A DNA stretch of 60,718 nucleotides from CAZLRH01 sp964562015 (GCA_964562015.1 CAZLRH010000023.1:1-60718); one strand, 5' to 3'; counted from the first letter of the stretch, positions 50,833 through 59,304 are shown. Numbers and translations are program-made. The notes: generated from the letters alone by a model not told the origin.

Positions 50833-50952
50833 ATGAGCCAGCAATACAACAAAGTCATCAAGCGCCGCCGGCGTCTTGCCTACAAGAAACGCAAAGCGGC
50901 GATCGCCCACAAGGCCCGCACCGCCAAGAGTTCGAAGAAGGACAAGAGCTGA
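50833..50952 (+). CDS. very basic 39-residue protein
   Basis: A small open reading frame, MSQQYNKVIKRRRRLAYKKR and then KAAIAHKARTAKSSKKDKS, with 10 Lys and 6 Arg in 39 residues and a single acidic residue. The charge pattern and helical propensity resemble small ribosomal or nucleoid proteins, and the codon usage is typical of the neighbours. It follows namZ by 98 bases and leads into a lipoprotein gene 19 bases later. I do not know a family name. A GGAG occurs 13 bases before the start. Too short for default gene-calling cut-offs. Confidence 0.7.
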   Translation: MSQQYNKVIKRRRRLAYKKRKAAIAHKARTAKSSKKDKS

Positions 50953-50971
50953 GCGGCGCGCCTTCCCCACC

Positions 50972-51685
50972 ATGTTCCACCTCCGGCAGCGGCGGATGCT
51001 GGCGCGGACCGCGGGTGCGGCCGGCCTGTTGCTCGCGCTCGGCGGTTGCTGGTCTGCGCCCAAGGGGCCCACGAGCGCCGGCACCGCGCCGCCCGTCGCC
51101 GGCCCGGTGTCTTTCAACGCCGTCGCCCAGCGGTACATCGACGGCGAGAAATTCAAGCGTATCAGCGAGTATTTCGACGGCGTCGAGAACAAGGGCGGGC
51201 GCATCATCGAGCGCTCGAAATCCGACAGCCGTTCGGGCTATTATTTCATCGTGGATCTGGACTGGCATCCCGGCACCGTCCTGCCCAAGGGCACTCGCGC
51301 CGAACTCCAGTACATTCGCAGCGACACCCCGGCGCCGATCACCCAGCAGTTCGTCTTTTCCGACGCCACCGGCACCTGGCCGGAATTTTTGCTCGGCCTC
51401 ACCGGCTCCGATTGGCCGCGTCCGGACCTCAGCATCGTCGCCTACAAGATAACTCTGTTTGATGCCGACGGCAAGGAACTCGCCGAGCATCAAAGCTTCC
51501 TCTGGAGCTTGCCCCCCACCGTAGGCGCGGCAGCTAAAGTTGCGGACGCGGGTCCGCCGGCGTCGGCCACCGCGGAGGCCAGCCCGGCAACTACTCCGGC
51601 GGCTACCACTCCGGCTCCAGCCCCGGAAGCTGCCTCGGCGCCGACGCCAACTCCCTCGGCACTTCCCGTCGGCGGGACGCGATGA
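50972..51685 (+). CDS. lipoprotein of unknown function
   Basis: A 237-residue lipoprotein: MFHLRQRRMLARTAGAAGLLLALGGCWSAP has a lipobox (LGGC). The folded part, about residues 40-170, contains FNAVAQRYIDGEKFKRISEYFDG, RIIERSKSDSRSGYYFIVDLDWHPG and WPRPDLSIVAYKITLFDADGKELAEHQSFLW, probably a beta-sandwich. The C-terminal 60 residues are a Pro/Ala/Thr-rich low-complexity tail. No enzymatic motif. It sits between the basic small protein and the DNA glycosylase gene with short gaps of 19 and 31 bases, so likely one transcript. Confidence 0.7.
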   Translation: MFHLRQRRMLARTAGAAGLLLALGGCWSAPKGPTSAGTAPPVAGPVSFNAVAQRYIDGEKFKRISEYFDGVENKGGRIIERSKSDSRSGYYFIVDLDWHPGTVLPKGTRAELQYIRSDTPAPITQQFVFSDATGTWPEFLLGLTGSDWPRPDLSIVAYKITLFDADGKELAEHQSFLWSLPPTVGAAAKVADAGPPASATAEASPATTPAATTPAPAPEAASAPTPTPSALPVGGTR

Positions 51686-51716
51686 GCAGTGTAATTTCGC
51701 GCGCGCGAGGGGGCCC

Positions 51717-52622
51717 ATGAGTGTGCTGAAACGTGAAATTCAAGGTGGTGCAGGCTGGTCGCCCTGGCGGCCGTTTCGACAACCGGTGCAACTGAGCGCC
51801 GACGTTTTGTCGGAAACATTGTCGGGCGGGCAGGCCTTCCGCTGGCGGCGGGTTCCGGCGCAACCCGGAGTTTGGACGGGCGTCTGGGCGAACGGCCTGG
51901 CGCGCGTGCGGTTGTCGGCGGCGGGAGAAATCGAATGGTCCGCGCCGGAAAAAATCGCGGCCCGGTTGGCTTCCGCGGTCGAGGAATATTTTGCGGCGGA
52001 CGTGAGCTTTGTAATGCTGGCCGACCGCCTGCCGTGGCGCACGGATGAGGTTTTGGAAAAATGCATTCGCGCGCGCCCAGGCCTGCGGCTGCTGCGGCAG
52101 CCGTTTGGCGAAACCCTGCTGGCGTTCATGTGCAGCAGCGCCAAGCGCATTCCGCACATTGCGCAAATGTGCGAAAAAATGGCGGAGCGTTTCGGCGAAC
52201 CCGTCGCCGAAGGCGTCAACGCTTTGCCCATGTGGCCCCGGCTGGCGGAAATTGCGGAGGCGGACCTGCGCGCTTGCGGGCTCGGCTACCGCGCGCGCTT
52301 TATCCACGACGCGGCGCGACGCCTCGCCCGCGAAGGCGATTGGGAAAAACGCCTTCCCCATGCGCCCTATGCCGAGGCGCATGCGCGGCTGACGGCGCTG
52401 CCAGGCGTCGGGCCGAAAATTGCGGACTGCGTGCTGCTTTTCGGCGCCGCGAAGTACGAGGCCTTTCCCGTGGACACCTGGATTCTGAAGGCCATGGCAG
52501 AGCGTTACGGCCTGCACGGCTGGCGGCCCGCGCAAGTCGCGCAATTCGGGCGCACCCACTTCGGCCCGCTCGCGGGCCTCGCGCAGCAGTTTTTGTTTTC
52601 CGGTGCGCGCGCGGAGAAATGA
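51717..52622 (+). CDS. OGG1-type 8-oxoguanine DNA glycosylase/AP lyase
   Basis: A 301-residue base-excision repair enzyme of the HhH-GPD superfamily. The helix-hairpin-helix ALPGVGPKIADC has the catalytic Lys234, and PVDTW has Asp253; the Lys-Asp spacing of 19 equals that of human OGG1 (249/268). N-terminal SADVLSETLSGGQAFRWRR is the OGG1 lead-in (the family LxxTLxxGQxFRW), and LLRQPFGETLLAFMCSSAKRIPHI and GLGYRARFIHDAARRL are further signatures. It removes 8-oxoguanine opposite C. The ATG is followed in-frame by SVLKREIQGG and preceded by gaggggg, one of few purine-rich ribosome sites here. OGG1-type glycosylases are uncommon in bacteria; MutM is usual. Confidence 0.88.
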   Translation: MSVLKREIQGGAGWSPWRPFRQPVQLSADVLSETLSGGQAFRWRRVPAQPGVWTGVWANGLARVRLSAAGEIEWSAPEKIAARLASAVEEYFAADVSFVMLADRLPWRTDEVLEKCIRARPGLRLLRQPFGETLLAFMCSSAKRIPHIAQMCEKMAERFGEPVAEGVNALPMWPRLAEIAEADLRACGLGYRARFIHDAARRLAREGDWEKRLPHAPYAEAHARLTALPGVGPKIADCVLLFGAAKYEAFPVDTWILKAMAERYGLHGWRPAQVAQFGRTHFGPLAGLAQQFLFSGARAEK

Positions 52623-52684
52623 GTTTAACAGAATATTTTAGACAGAATTAACAAAATTTGCAGAATCATGAAAAGCTCATCGTC

Positions 52685-54541
52685 ATGAAGACCGCAAAAG
52701 AAACACCGGAGATATTTCTCTGGCCGCCACCGAAGAAGGTAGAATGGACCGGTGAACTGGTTCAGATACCGACAAAGCTAAGTTGGTCCTGCGTGTTTCC
52801 GCCCAATCCGACCCTGAGTGGGAGCTATGCTTTTTTTAGCAGTACTCGTGGGTTTCGACCGGAGCCGTCTCCAATGGGCCAGGATTTGGACAAAGCCTGG
52901 TTGCGCATCGTGCTGGACGAAAAATTGCCGGCGGAAGGCTATCGCCTACATATCACCGCCCAGTCCGTGCGCATCGAGGCCTCCAGTTCACCCGGCGCAG
53001 TTTACGCGTTTCGTGTCCTGCAACAGTTGAATGCTAATCGAAAAAACGAGTTGCCTTGTGGTTTTATTGAAGATTGGCCGGACTTCCCCATTAGGGGCTT
53101 CATGCTGGATGTCAGCCGGAGCAAGGTTCCCGACACCTACGGTTCTTGGAACAACCTGTTCGATGCGCTGGCCAAGCTTAATTACAACCAACTGCAACTA
53201 TACACGGAGCACACTTTTGCTTTCAAGGGGCACTCGGTGGTTTGGGGAGATGCTTCGCCTTATACCCGGTTAGAAATGGGGAAAATTCGATATTATCAAG
53301 AGGCATTTGGAATCGAGGTGGTGGCCAACTTCAATTCCTTCGGCCACTTCGAGCGGTGGCTGAAGCATCCCGAGTATAAACATCTGGCGGAGTGCCCGGA
53401 CGGTTTTGTCCATCCGCTCAAGGGCCAGATGACGCATGGGACGACACTGAGGCCCAATGCGGCAAGCCTGAAGTTCCTGGACAAATTGTGGGCGGAGTAT
53501 TTGCCGCTGTTCCAGTCCAAGCGCTTCAACCTCGGGGGCGATGAGCCGTGGGAATTGGGCCTGGGCTGGAGCAAGCCGCTCGTGAAGAAATTCGGCCAGC
53601 ACCGGGTCTATCTCGATTTTCTTAAAAAGCTGCACCAGCAGGCAGCGAAGCATGGAAAGGAAATTTTATTCTGGGGCGATATTTTGCTGGAGTCACCGGA
53701 ACTGGTGAAAGAAGTGCCCGCGGATGCCACGGCGCTGCTCTGGGGTTACGAGGCGAACCATCCGTTTGCCGAGCAATGCGCGAAGCTGGCAGCGGCGAAA
53801 AGAAAATTCTGGGTGTGCCCGGGCACCTCGGCGTGGAATACGTTTACGGGCCGCACCGACAACATGCTCGCCAACCTCGAAAGTGCGGCGAAGCACGGCT
53901 TGGCGAATGGCGCCGAGGGTTTTTTGCTGACCTCGTGGGGCGATGGCGGCAACCACCAGCCTTGGCCAATCATGGATTTGGGTCTCACCTACGCAGCGGG
54001 TCTCGCGTGGAATCAAAAAGGCACGCGCCGGACGGATTTGCCGCGAGCCGTGGACGCGATATTCAATGAGGGGCGCACTTCGAATTTAGGCCAGATTTTG
54101 CTGGAACTCGGGCGGGCGGAAAATGCCGTAAAACATCCGAAGCCCAACCGCAGCCGTCATTATGATCTGTTTTTCGCGACGCGAGCGGGACTAAAAAAGG
54201 AACTAAAGACGCTCACGGACGCAGAACTGAAAAAGATCCTGAAGGCCCTGCTTAAAGTACAAACAGAACTGTCTCAGAAGGTGCAAGGGAAGATTCCTGA
54301 GGAAAAGAGGGCCGCCCAAATATTAGCATTCGTGTTTAGCGAATTGCGCCTGGGTGCGGACATGGCCGCCTGGGCGATCAAACGGGCGCGACTGGCCAAA
54401 GCGGGCAAGAGTACGCGGCTGCTGGCAGGAGAGCTGAAAACATTAATTGGTCGTTTCGAAGAAATCTGGGTGAGGCGCGCCCGTGTCGGCGGCTTGCACG
54501 AGGCGACGGCCCGGATGCGGGCGGTGGAGCAGGATTTGTGA
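52685..54541 (+). CDS. GH20-type beta-N-acetylhexosaminidase, no signal peptide
   Basis: A 618-residue glycosidase. After an N-terminal alpha/beta domain (IFLWPPPKKVEWTG, YRLHITAQSVRIEASSSPGAVYAFRVLQQL) the barrel begins IEDWPDFPIRGFMLDVSRSKVP, and the catalytic pair is in FNLGGDEPWELG (Asp286-Glu287), the GH20 GxDE signature where Asp positions the acetamido group and Glu is acid/base. A C-terminal helical domain of about 120 residues follows (LKKELKTLTDAELKKILKALL). No signal peptide is visible, so the enzyme should act in the cytosol on imported amino sugars, for example after NamZ. The preceding spacer has a degenerate ACAGAAT repeat. GH20 assignment is strong; substrate (GlcNAc, GalNAc) is inferred. 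Confidence 0.83.
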   Translation: MKTAKETPEIFLWPPPKKVEWTGELVQIPTKLSWSCVFPPNPTLSGSYAFFSSTRGFRPEPSPMGQDLDKAWLRIVLDEKLPAEGYRLHITAQSVRIEASSSPGAVYAFRVLQQLNANRKNELPCGFIEDWPDFPIRGFMLDVSRSKVPDTYGSWNNLFDALAKLNYNQLQLYTEHTFAFKGHSVVWGDASPYTRLEMGKIRYYQEAFGIEVVANFNSFGHFERWLKHPEYKHLAECPDGFVHPLKGQMTHGTTLRPNAASLKFLDKLWAEYLPLFQSKRFNLGGDEPWELGLGWSKPLVKKFGQHRVYLDFLKKLHQQAAKHGKEILFWGDILLESPELVKEVPADATALLWGYEANHPFAEQCAKLAAAKRKFWVCPGTSAWNTFTGRTDNMLANLESAAKHGLANGAEGFLLTSWGDGGNHQPWPIMDLGLTYAAGLAWNQKGTRRTDLPRAVDAIFNEGRTSNLGQILLELGRAENAVKHPKPNRSRHYDLFFATRAGLKKELKTLTDAELKKILKALLKVQTELSQKVQGKIPEEKRAAQILAFVFSELRLGADMAAWAIKRARLAKAGKSTRLLAGELKTLIGRFEEIWVRRARVGGLHEATARMRAVEQDL

Positions 54542-54553
54542 GGAAGAAAAAAT

Positions 54554-54755
54554 TTGAACCACAGAGACACCGAGAGCACAGAGTGCCGGAAGGAGAGGAA
54601 AAGAAAAAGCGGAGTAAATCTTCCGCAGATTGCGCAGAGGCACGCAGATTTTTCTACATGATCTGTGTTAATCGGTGAAATCTGTGGAAAAATTTCCTCT
54701 TCTTTCCTTTCTTCCCCCTACAGCACGCCGTGCTCTCGGTGTCTCTGTGGTTCAA
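54554..54755. repeat. large inverted repeat, 26-base perfect arms
   Basis: TTGAACCACAGAGACACCGA plus GAGCAC at 54554-54579 and its exact reverse complement at 54730-54755 flank 150 bases rich in further short repeats: purine-rich GGAAGGAGAGGAAAAG, GCGCAGAGGCACGCAGA and ATCTGTGTTAATCGGTGAAATCTGTGG. The same ACCACAGAGAC and ATCTGTG-type words recur in intergenic DNA of many environmental bacteria. It fills the gap between convergent GH20 and prfA genes and could form a bidirectional terminator. Confidence 0.85.
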
Positions 54756-54760
54756 AACTC

Positions 54761-55855
54761 TTAACTCTTCGTTTCGGTTCTTTCCGCCAGCGCCTGCAGC
54801 TTTTCCACTTTTTCCGCTTCCGCCAGCGCGGCGAGCAGGTCGTCAATCGCGCCCTCCATCACGTTGGGCAGATTGTGGGCGGTGAAACCGATGCGGTGAT
54901 CCGTCACCCGCGATTGCGGAAAATTGTAGGTGCGAATGCGCTCGGAGCGGTCACCGGTGCCAATTTGGGATTTGCGCTGCGCGGAGTATTTCAGATTTTC
55001 ATCGGCTTGTTTGCGTTCGAGCAGGCGCGCGCGCAGCACCTTGAACGCCTTGGCCTTGTTCTTGAGCTGGGAGCGCTCGTCGGAGCATTTGACGATGGTG
55101 CCGGTCGGCTTGTGGAGAATCTGCACGGCGGAATCCGTGGTGTTGACGCCTTGGCCGCCGGGGCCGGATGCCCGCGCGACGGTGATTTCCAAATCTTCGG
55201 GATTGATTTGCACATCGACGTCTTGGGCCTCGGGCAGCACCGCGACGGTCACGGTCGAGGTGTGGATGCGGCCATTGGCCTCGGTGACGGGGACGCGCTG
55301 CACGCGGTGCACGCCGCTCTCCCATTTGAGCGTGCGGTACACGTCGTTGCCGTTGATGAGAAAAATAATTTCCTTCAAGCCGCCGGCTTCGGACGGGCTG
55401 GAACTCAACGGCTCGACGGTCCAGTTGTGCAATTCGGCATAGCGCGTGTACAGGCGGCCGAGTTCGGCGGCGAAGAGCGAAGCCTCGTCGCCCCCCGCGC
55501 CGGCGCGGATTTCGACGATGGTGTTGCGCGAATCCGCGGGGTCGGGCGGGAGCATCGCGAGGAGCACCTTTTCGCGCAACTTGGGAAAATCGGCGCGCAA
55601 AGTGGTGAGCTCTTCTTCGGCCAGCGTGCGGAGATCGGCATCGGAGGCGGGGTCGGCGACGAGGGCCTCGTTTTCCTTGAGGGCGGCGGCGGTGCGCGTC
55701 AGTTGGCCATGGAGATCGAGCAATTCGGTGAGCTTTTGATGCTCGCGGCCGATTTCGGCGGTGCGGCGCTGGTCCGAATAAAAGTCAGGCGCGGCCATGA
55801 GCGCGTCGAGCTCGGCGAGGCGCTTTTGGAAGGACTCAATGGGGGGAACGTCCAT
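54761..55855 (-). CDS. prfA: peptide chain release factor 1
   Basis: Terminates translation at UAA and UAG. The 364-residue length is standard. The peptidyl-tRNA hydrolysis motif GPGGQGVNTTDSA has Gly-Gly-Gln ending at Gln235, and the codon-recognising PxT tripeptide is PVT in RVQRVPVTEANGR. VEIRAGAGGDEASLFA, HRVQRVP and RIRTYNFPQSRVTDHRIG are further RF1 signatures. The N-terminal coiled-coil region is normal. It converges with the GH20 gene across a large inverted repeat. No Shine-Dalgarno precedes the start. A prmC-like methyltransferase gene is not adjacent. Confidence 0.97.
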   Translation of the reverse strand: MDVPPIESFQKRLAELDALMAAPDFYSDQRRTAEIGREHQKLTELLDLHGQLTRTAAALKENEALVADPASDADLRTLAEEELTTLRADFPKLREKVLLAMLPPDPADSRNTIVEIRAGAGGDEASLFAAELGRLYTRYAELHNWTVEPLSSSPSEAGGLKEIIFLINGNDVYRTLKWESGVHRVQRVPVTEANGRIHTSTVTVAVLPEAQDVDVQINPEDLEITVARASGPGGQGVNTTDSAVQILHKPTGTIVKCSDERSQLKNKAKAFKVLRARLLERKQADENLKYSAQRKSQIGTGDRSERIRTYNFPQSRVTDHRIGFTAHNLPNVMEGAIDDLLAALAEAEKVEKLQALAERTETKS

Positions 55856-55865
55856 GGGAAGGGAT

Positions 55866-55900
55866 GAATGTAGAAGGTAGAAGGGAGAATGTAGAATGAA
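55866..55900. repeat. low-complexity TAGAA(G/T)G stretch
   Basis: In the 157-base divergent gap between prfA and a small membrane protein gene, the word (g)tagaa(g/t)g occurs four times in 35 bases (gtagaagg, tagaagg, gtagaatg and similar). Comparable GCAGAAG/GCAGAATG words occur near 43457-43485 after cls. It looks like an intergenic repeat family, not coding. Confidence 0.45.
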
Positions 55901-56012
55901 AAATGCAGTTAGCCTTAAATGCGTTCGTGGTGGCGGCCAGGAGGGGGCCGGCTACGCCTCGGTGCGATTGACACAAACTGACAGCGGCGGTAGTATTCGT
56001 CTCTGTCGCACC

Positions 56013-56429
56013 ATGGGATTTCCCTCTAACAACAAACCGGGCCGGATGGGCCCATTGCGCCTCGCGGCCCTGGTGGCGGTGACGCTGTGGGGGATGTATT
56101 TCGTTACCTTGGCGCGGACAATGGCGTTTGGCTTGGGGTCACTAGGCCACAACCTCGCGGGAGAATTTTTGATTTTTCTCGTCGCGGTCTTCCCATTTGC
56201 CGCGCTGATCCTGCTGGGCCGGCGCTGGCGGACCTTCAACCTCGGGGTCGTGACGGTGGCGTTGGTGTGCATCATATTCGCCGAAACCTTCGCCACCTCG
56301 CAGGAAGTTTTGGTTCTGCGGCACTACGGACAGAATCCCGGCCAGAAGGTTTTCGTCGAGCGCTGGGCACCCTTTGCAGGCCACTGCATCTATTATGAGC
56401 CGGGCACGGGCTGGGCCGGGACCGACTGA
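56013..56429 (+). CDS. small integral membrane protein
   Basis: A 138-residue protein with about three transmembrane helices (LAALVAVTLWGMYFVTLA, FLIFLVAVFPFAALILLG, GVVTVALVCIIFAETFA). A soluble C-terminus of 45 residues has VLRHYGQNPGQKVFVERWAPFAGHCIYYEPGTGW. The start at ATG 56013 gives a clean N-terminal cytoplasmic segment; a longer frame begins in repeat DNA. I know no family. It lies alone between prfA and the HAD gene. Confidence 0.55.
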   Translation: MGFPSNNKPGRMGPLRLAALVAVTLWGMYFVTLARTMAFGLGSLGHNLAGEFLIFLVAVFPFAALILLGRRWRTFNLGVVTVALVCIIFAETFATSQEVLVLRHYGQNPGQKVFVERWAPFAGHCIYYEPGTGWAGTD

Positions 56430-56502
56430 CGGATTATTTTTGCTTTAAGGGACGAACGGCGTCGATAAGCTGGTTCCTGCGCGAATTTTCGCGCCCCCCG
56501 CC

Positions 56503-57531
56503 ATGCCCGAACCGGAAAGCACTTTGAGCCGCCGCGAAATCGTCGCGGTCGTCTGGGATTTCGACAAGACCCTGATTCCCGGCTACATGCAGGCGCCGCT
56601 GTTCGAGCACTTTGGGGTGGATGGCGGGCGGTTTTGGGCCGAGGTGAACAAATTGCCCGAGGTGTACAGCCGCCGTGGCGCGCACATTTCGAGCGACACC
56701 GCGTACTTGAACCACCTGCTAAGTTACGTGCGCCACGGGTCGATGCGCGGGTTGAATAACAAGCTCCTGCGGCAGCTCGGCGGCAAATTGCGCCTGTTCC
56801 CCGGCGTGCCGGCGCTGTTCGGGGAATTGCGGGCGCTGGCGCGCAGCCGCCCGGAGTTCGTCCGCCACGAGATTGCCGTCGAGCACTACATCGTGAGCAC
56901 CGGCCTGGCGGAGATGATTCGCGGCAGCGCGGTGGCGCCGGCGGTGGACGGCATTTTTGCCTGCGAATTCATTGAAAACCCGCTGCCGCCGCATTTCGGG
57001 CGGCAGGACGAGATGGCGCTCGAGGGCGAGGACTGGGAGATCGCCCAAATCGGCGTGATGGTGGACAATACGATAAAAACCCGTTTCATCTTTGAAATCA
57101 ACAAGGGCTCGAACAAGAACCCGGCCATTGACGTAAATGCCGTGGTGCGGACGGAGGACCGGCGCGTGCCGATCAAGAACATGATTTATGTGGCGGACGG
57201 GCCGAGCGATGTGCCGGTGTTTTCCGTGGTGCGGCGCAACGGCGGCAAGGCCTACGCCGTGTACGACCCGGCCAGCCCGGCAGAGTTTGCGCAGAACGAC
57301 GGTCTCCTGCAGGTCGGGCGCATCCACGCCTACGGCCCGGCGGATTACCGGCCCGCGAGCAGCACCGCGCAATGGCTGAAAATGCACGTGCTGGCGATTT
57401 GCGAGCGCATCGTGAAGGAGCGCGAGGAGGCGGTCGCCGCGCGCATTGCGCACCCTCCGCGCCACCTGCATCCCCCGCCGGTGGTGGTACCGGAGCCCGG
57501 CCAGCGCGAGTTGTTTCGGGACAAAAGCTGA
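56503..57531 (+). CDS. HAD-superfamily hydrolase
   Basis: A 342-residue phosphatase-fold protein. Motif I WDFDKTLIPGYM has the nucleophile Asp19 and Asp21; motif II is probably EHYIVSTG (Ser/Thr after the strand); motif IV is YVADGPSDVPVF with the two metal-binding Asp. A long cap region (residues 30-110) contains FWAEVNKLPEVYSRRG. The C-terminus is Pro/His-rich (PPRHLHPPPVVVPEPG). Soluble, cytosolic; substrate unknown. It ends 16 bases before the TPR protein gene and likely shares its transcript. Preceded by ccccccgcc, no Shine-Dalgarno. Confidence 0.83.
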   Translation: MPEPESTLSRREIVAVVWDFDKTLIPGYMQAPLFEHFGVDGGRFWAEVNKLPEVYSRRGAHISSDTAYLNHLLSYVRHGSMRGLNNKLLRQLGGKLRLFPGVPALFGELRALARSRPEFVRHEIAVEHYIVSTGLAEMIRGSAVAPAVDGIFACEFIENPLPPHFGRQDEMALEGEDWEIAQIGVMVDNTIKTRFIFEINKGSNKNPAIDVNAVVRTEDRRVPIKNMIYVADGPSDVPVFSVVRRNGGKAYAVYDPASPAEFAQNDGLLQVGRIHAYGPADYRPASSTAQWLKMHVLAICERIVKEREEAVAARIAHPPRHLHPPPVVVPEPGQRELFRDKS

Positions 57532-57547
57532 GCGAGATTATTTTCCC

Positions 57548-58864
57548 ATGAAAGTACCGCAACCCGGCTCGCCCCAAGCGGCCATTCTGGCTTCGGCACG
57601 CCTGTGGGCCACGCAGAAGCGATGGGATCGGGTCGTGGAATTGACGCCCAGCCTGCTGGCGGCCAACCCGGAAAATCTGGCGGCCTACGCGTTGGCCACC
57701 CGCGCCTGCATCAATACGAAGAACCATGCCCAGGCTTGGGAACTGGCGCAGATGGGCGTGCAACTGGGAGCCCAAAATGCCGATGCGCACTACTTGTGCG
57801 CCATCGCGGCGCTGAATCTCGAAAAAATACGTGCCGCCAACCAGCATTTGCGCACGGCCCTGGAATTGGCGCCCCACTGGGCGGAGTTGCATCGATTGCA
57901 GGCACGGCTGCTGTTGCGCCGGAAAGCCGGCAAGGAGGCCTTGCAGTCCCTGCGGCAGGCGAAGCAACTCGCGCCCACCAACGCGGAAATTACCGGTGAG
58001 CTGGTGGAACTGGAAGCCGCGGGCCGAGCCTCCGGAGCCGACTTGCGCGAAATCACCTTGCGGTATGAGGAAGCCCTCGCGCTCGAGCCCGAGAATGCGG
58101 GGCTGCATTACAAGCTCGGCCTGCATTTATTGCGCATGGAGGCGGACTATCCGCCGGCCTTGCAGCATTTGCGGAGCTCGCTGCAGGCCGACCCACGCAA
58201 CCGGGCGACCCGGCAGGCCTATTTGGAGGCGCTGCGTTATGGCGATCCCTTTTTTCGTGCTCTCTATGCGCCGCGGCGGCTCGCCCGCCGCTGCGTGCAA
58301 TTGCTGGATGACCGCCACATGGGATTTTTTCGCGCCTTGGCCATGCTGGCGTTGGCGCCGCTCTTAGTGACTCTGAGTGTCTTGAGTGCCGTGTTTTTTT
58401 TGCTCTTTTGCTGGATACCCGCGTTGGTCTACGGGGCGCTCACGTTGACAGATTTTCGCGCGGTGGCCGCCGGTCAGCCAGCCGGGGCGTTTTCCCGCTG
58501 GAGTTGGAGCGCACAGCCGCGGGGCGTGCGGGTCGCGTTGCTGGCGCTCGTTATCACCTCACCCTGGTTGCTGCTGGCGGTGCTTTATTGGCGGTCAGGG
58601 CTTTGGTTTTGGCTGTTGGCGGGGCTCGTGGTGGCCAGTTGGATAGACGTCGGATGGAGATTGGCGCGCCTGGTTTACCAGGCGGGAAAGAGTCGCAAAG
58701 GTTTCCGCAGACCCGTGATCGGAACGCTCGCAGCCTTACTGGCTCTGGGTGGCATGTTGAGGCTGTCCTATGATGACCACGATGGACTGGGGCTGATCAT
58801 TTCCTGCTCCTTGGCGGTCGTGTTTTTGGCCGTGAGGAATTGGCAGCGAAAAATTCTCTATTGA
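57548..58864 (+). CDS. TPR-domain membrane protein
   Basis: A 438-residue protein with an N-terminal TPR array at about residues 10-230 (RLWATQKRWDRVVELTPSLLAANPENLAAYALATRAC, AHYLCAIAALNLEKIRAANQHLRTALELAP, YKLGLHLLRMEADYPPALQHLRSSLQADP) and a C-terminal membrane domain with about five helices (FFRALAMLALAPLLVTLSVLS, VFFLLFCWIPALVYGAL, VALLALVITSPWLLLAVLYW, LLAGLVVASWIDV, AVVFLAV). The TPRs probably mediate protein binding at the cytoplasmic face. Start at MKVPQPGSPQAA, just past the HAD gene stop. Converges with a DUF486 gene across 16 bases. Confidence 0.75.
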   Translation: MKVPQPGSPQAAILASARLWATQKRWDRVVELTPSLLAANPENLAAYALATRACINTKNHAQAWELAQMGVQLGAQNADAHYLCAIAALNLEKIRAANQHLRTALELAPHWAELHRLQARLLLRRKAGKEALQSLRQAKQLAPTNAEITGELVELEAAGRASGADLREITLRYEEALALEPENAGLHYKLGLHLLRMEADYPPALQHLRSSLQADPRNRATRQAYLEALRYGDPFFRALYAPRRLARRCVQLLDDRHMGFFRALAMLALAPLLVTLSVLSAVFFLLFCWIPALVYGALTLTDFRAVAAGQPAGAFSRWSWSAQPRGVRVALLALVITSPWLLLAVLYWRSGLWFWLLAGLVVASWIDVGWRLARLVYQAGKSRKGFRRPVIGTLAALLALGGMLRLSYDDHDGLGLIISCSLAVVFLAVRNWQRKILY

Positions 58865-58880
58865 AACAGCAGCAAGTTTT

Positions 58881-59240
58881 TCACGAGCGGAAAATAAAGT
58901 AGGCCGCACCAATCAGGCACAAGCCGGCCCACAGATAGTCGAGTTTCAGCGGCTGGTTCATGTAGAAAATCGCAAAGGGCACGAATACCGACAGCGTGAT
59001 GACTTCCTGGAGAATTTTGAGCTGACCGAGCTGGAGGCCGGCGTCGTTACCGATGCGGTTGGCCGGCACCTGCAGCAAGTACTCGAACAGCGCGATGCCC
59101 CAGCTCACGAGCGCGGCGATGAGCCAGGGTTTGTCGTGCAACGTTTTCAGATGCCCATACCAGGCGTAAGTCATGAAAAGATTCGAGCAGACCAACAGGC
59201 CGGCGGTCTGCCAGAAGGCGGGGGTGGCGAAGGGATTCAT
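58881..59240 (-). CDS. DUF486 (DMT-like) small membrane protein
   Basis: A 119-residue protein with four helices: AGLLVCSNLFMTYAWYGHLK, WLIAALVSWGIALFEYLLQVPANRIG, LKILQEVITLSVFVPFAIFY, and YLWAGLCLIGAAYFIFRS. The sequences NLFMTYAWYGHLK, WGIALFEYxLQVPANRIG and QLKxxQEVxTLxVFxPF are the DUF486 signature. It belongs to the drug/metabolite transporter-like superfamily (SMR fold); substrate unknown. Start at MNPFATPAF; the frame extends farther but the extra part is not protein-like. Confidence 0.9.
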   Translation of the reverse strand: MNPFATPAFWQTAGLLVCSNLFMTYAWYGHLKTLHDKPWLIAALVSWGIALFEYLLQVPANRIGNDAGLQLGQLKILQEVITLSVFVPFAIFYMNQPLKLDYLWAGLCLIGAAYFIFRS

Positions 59241-59304
59241 AAGAAAAAGGATGACGGCAGAAGGAGGAGGGAGGAAAGGAGGCGGAGAACGGAAGAAATT
59301 TTGA

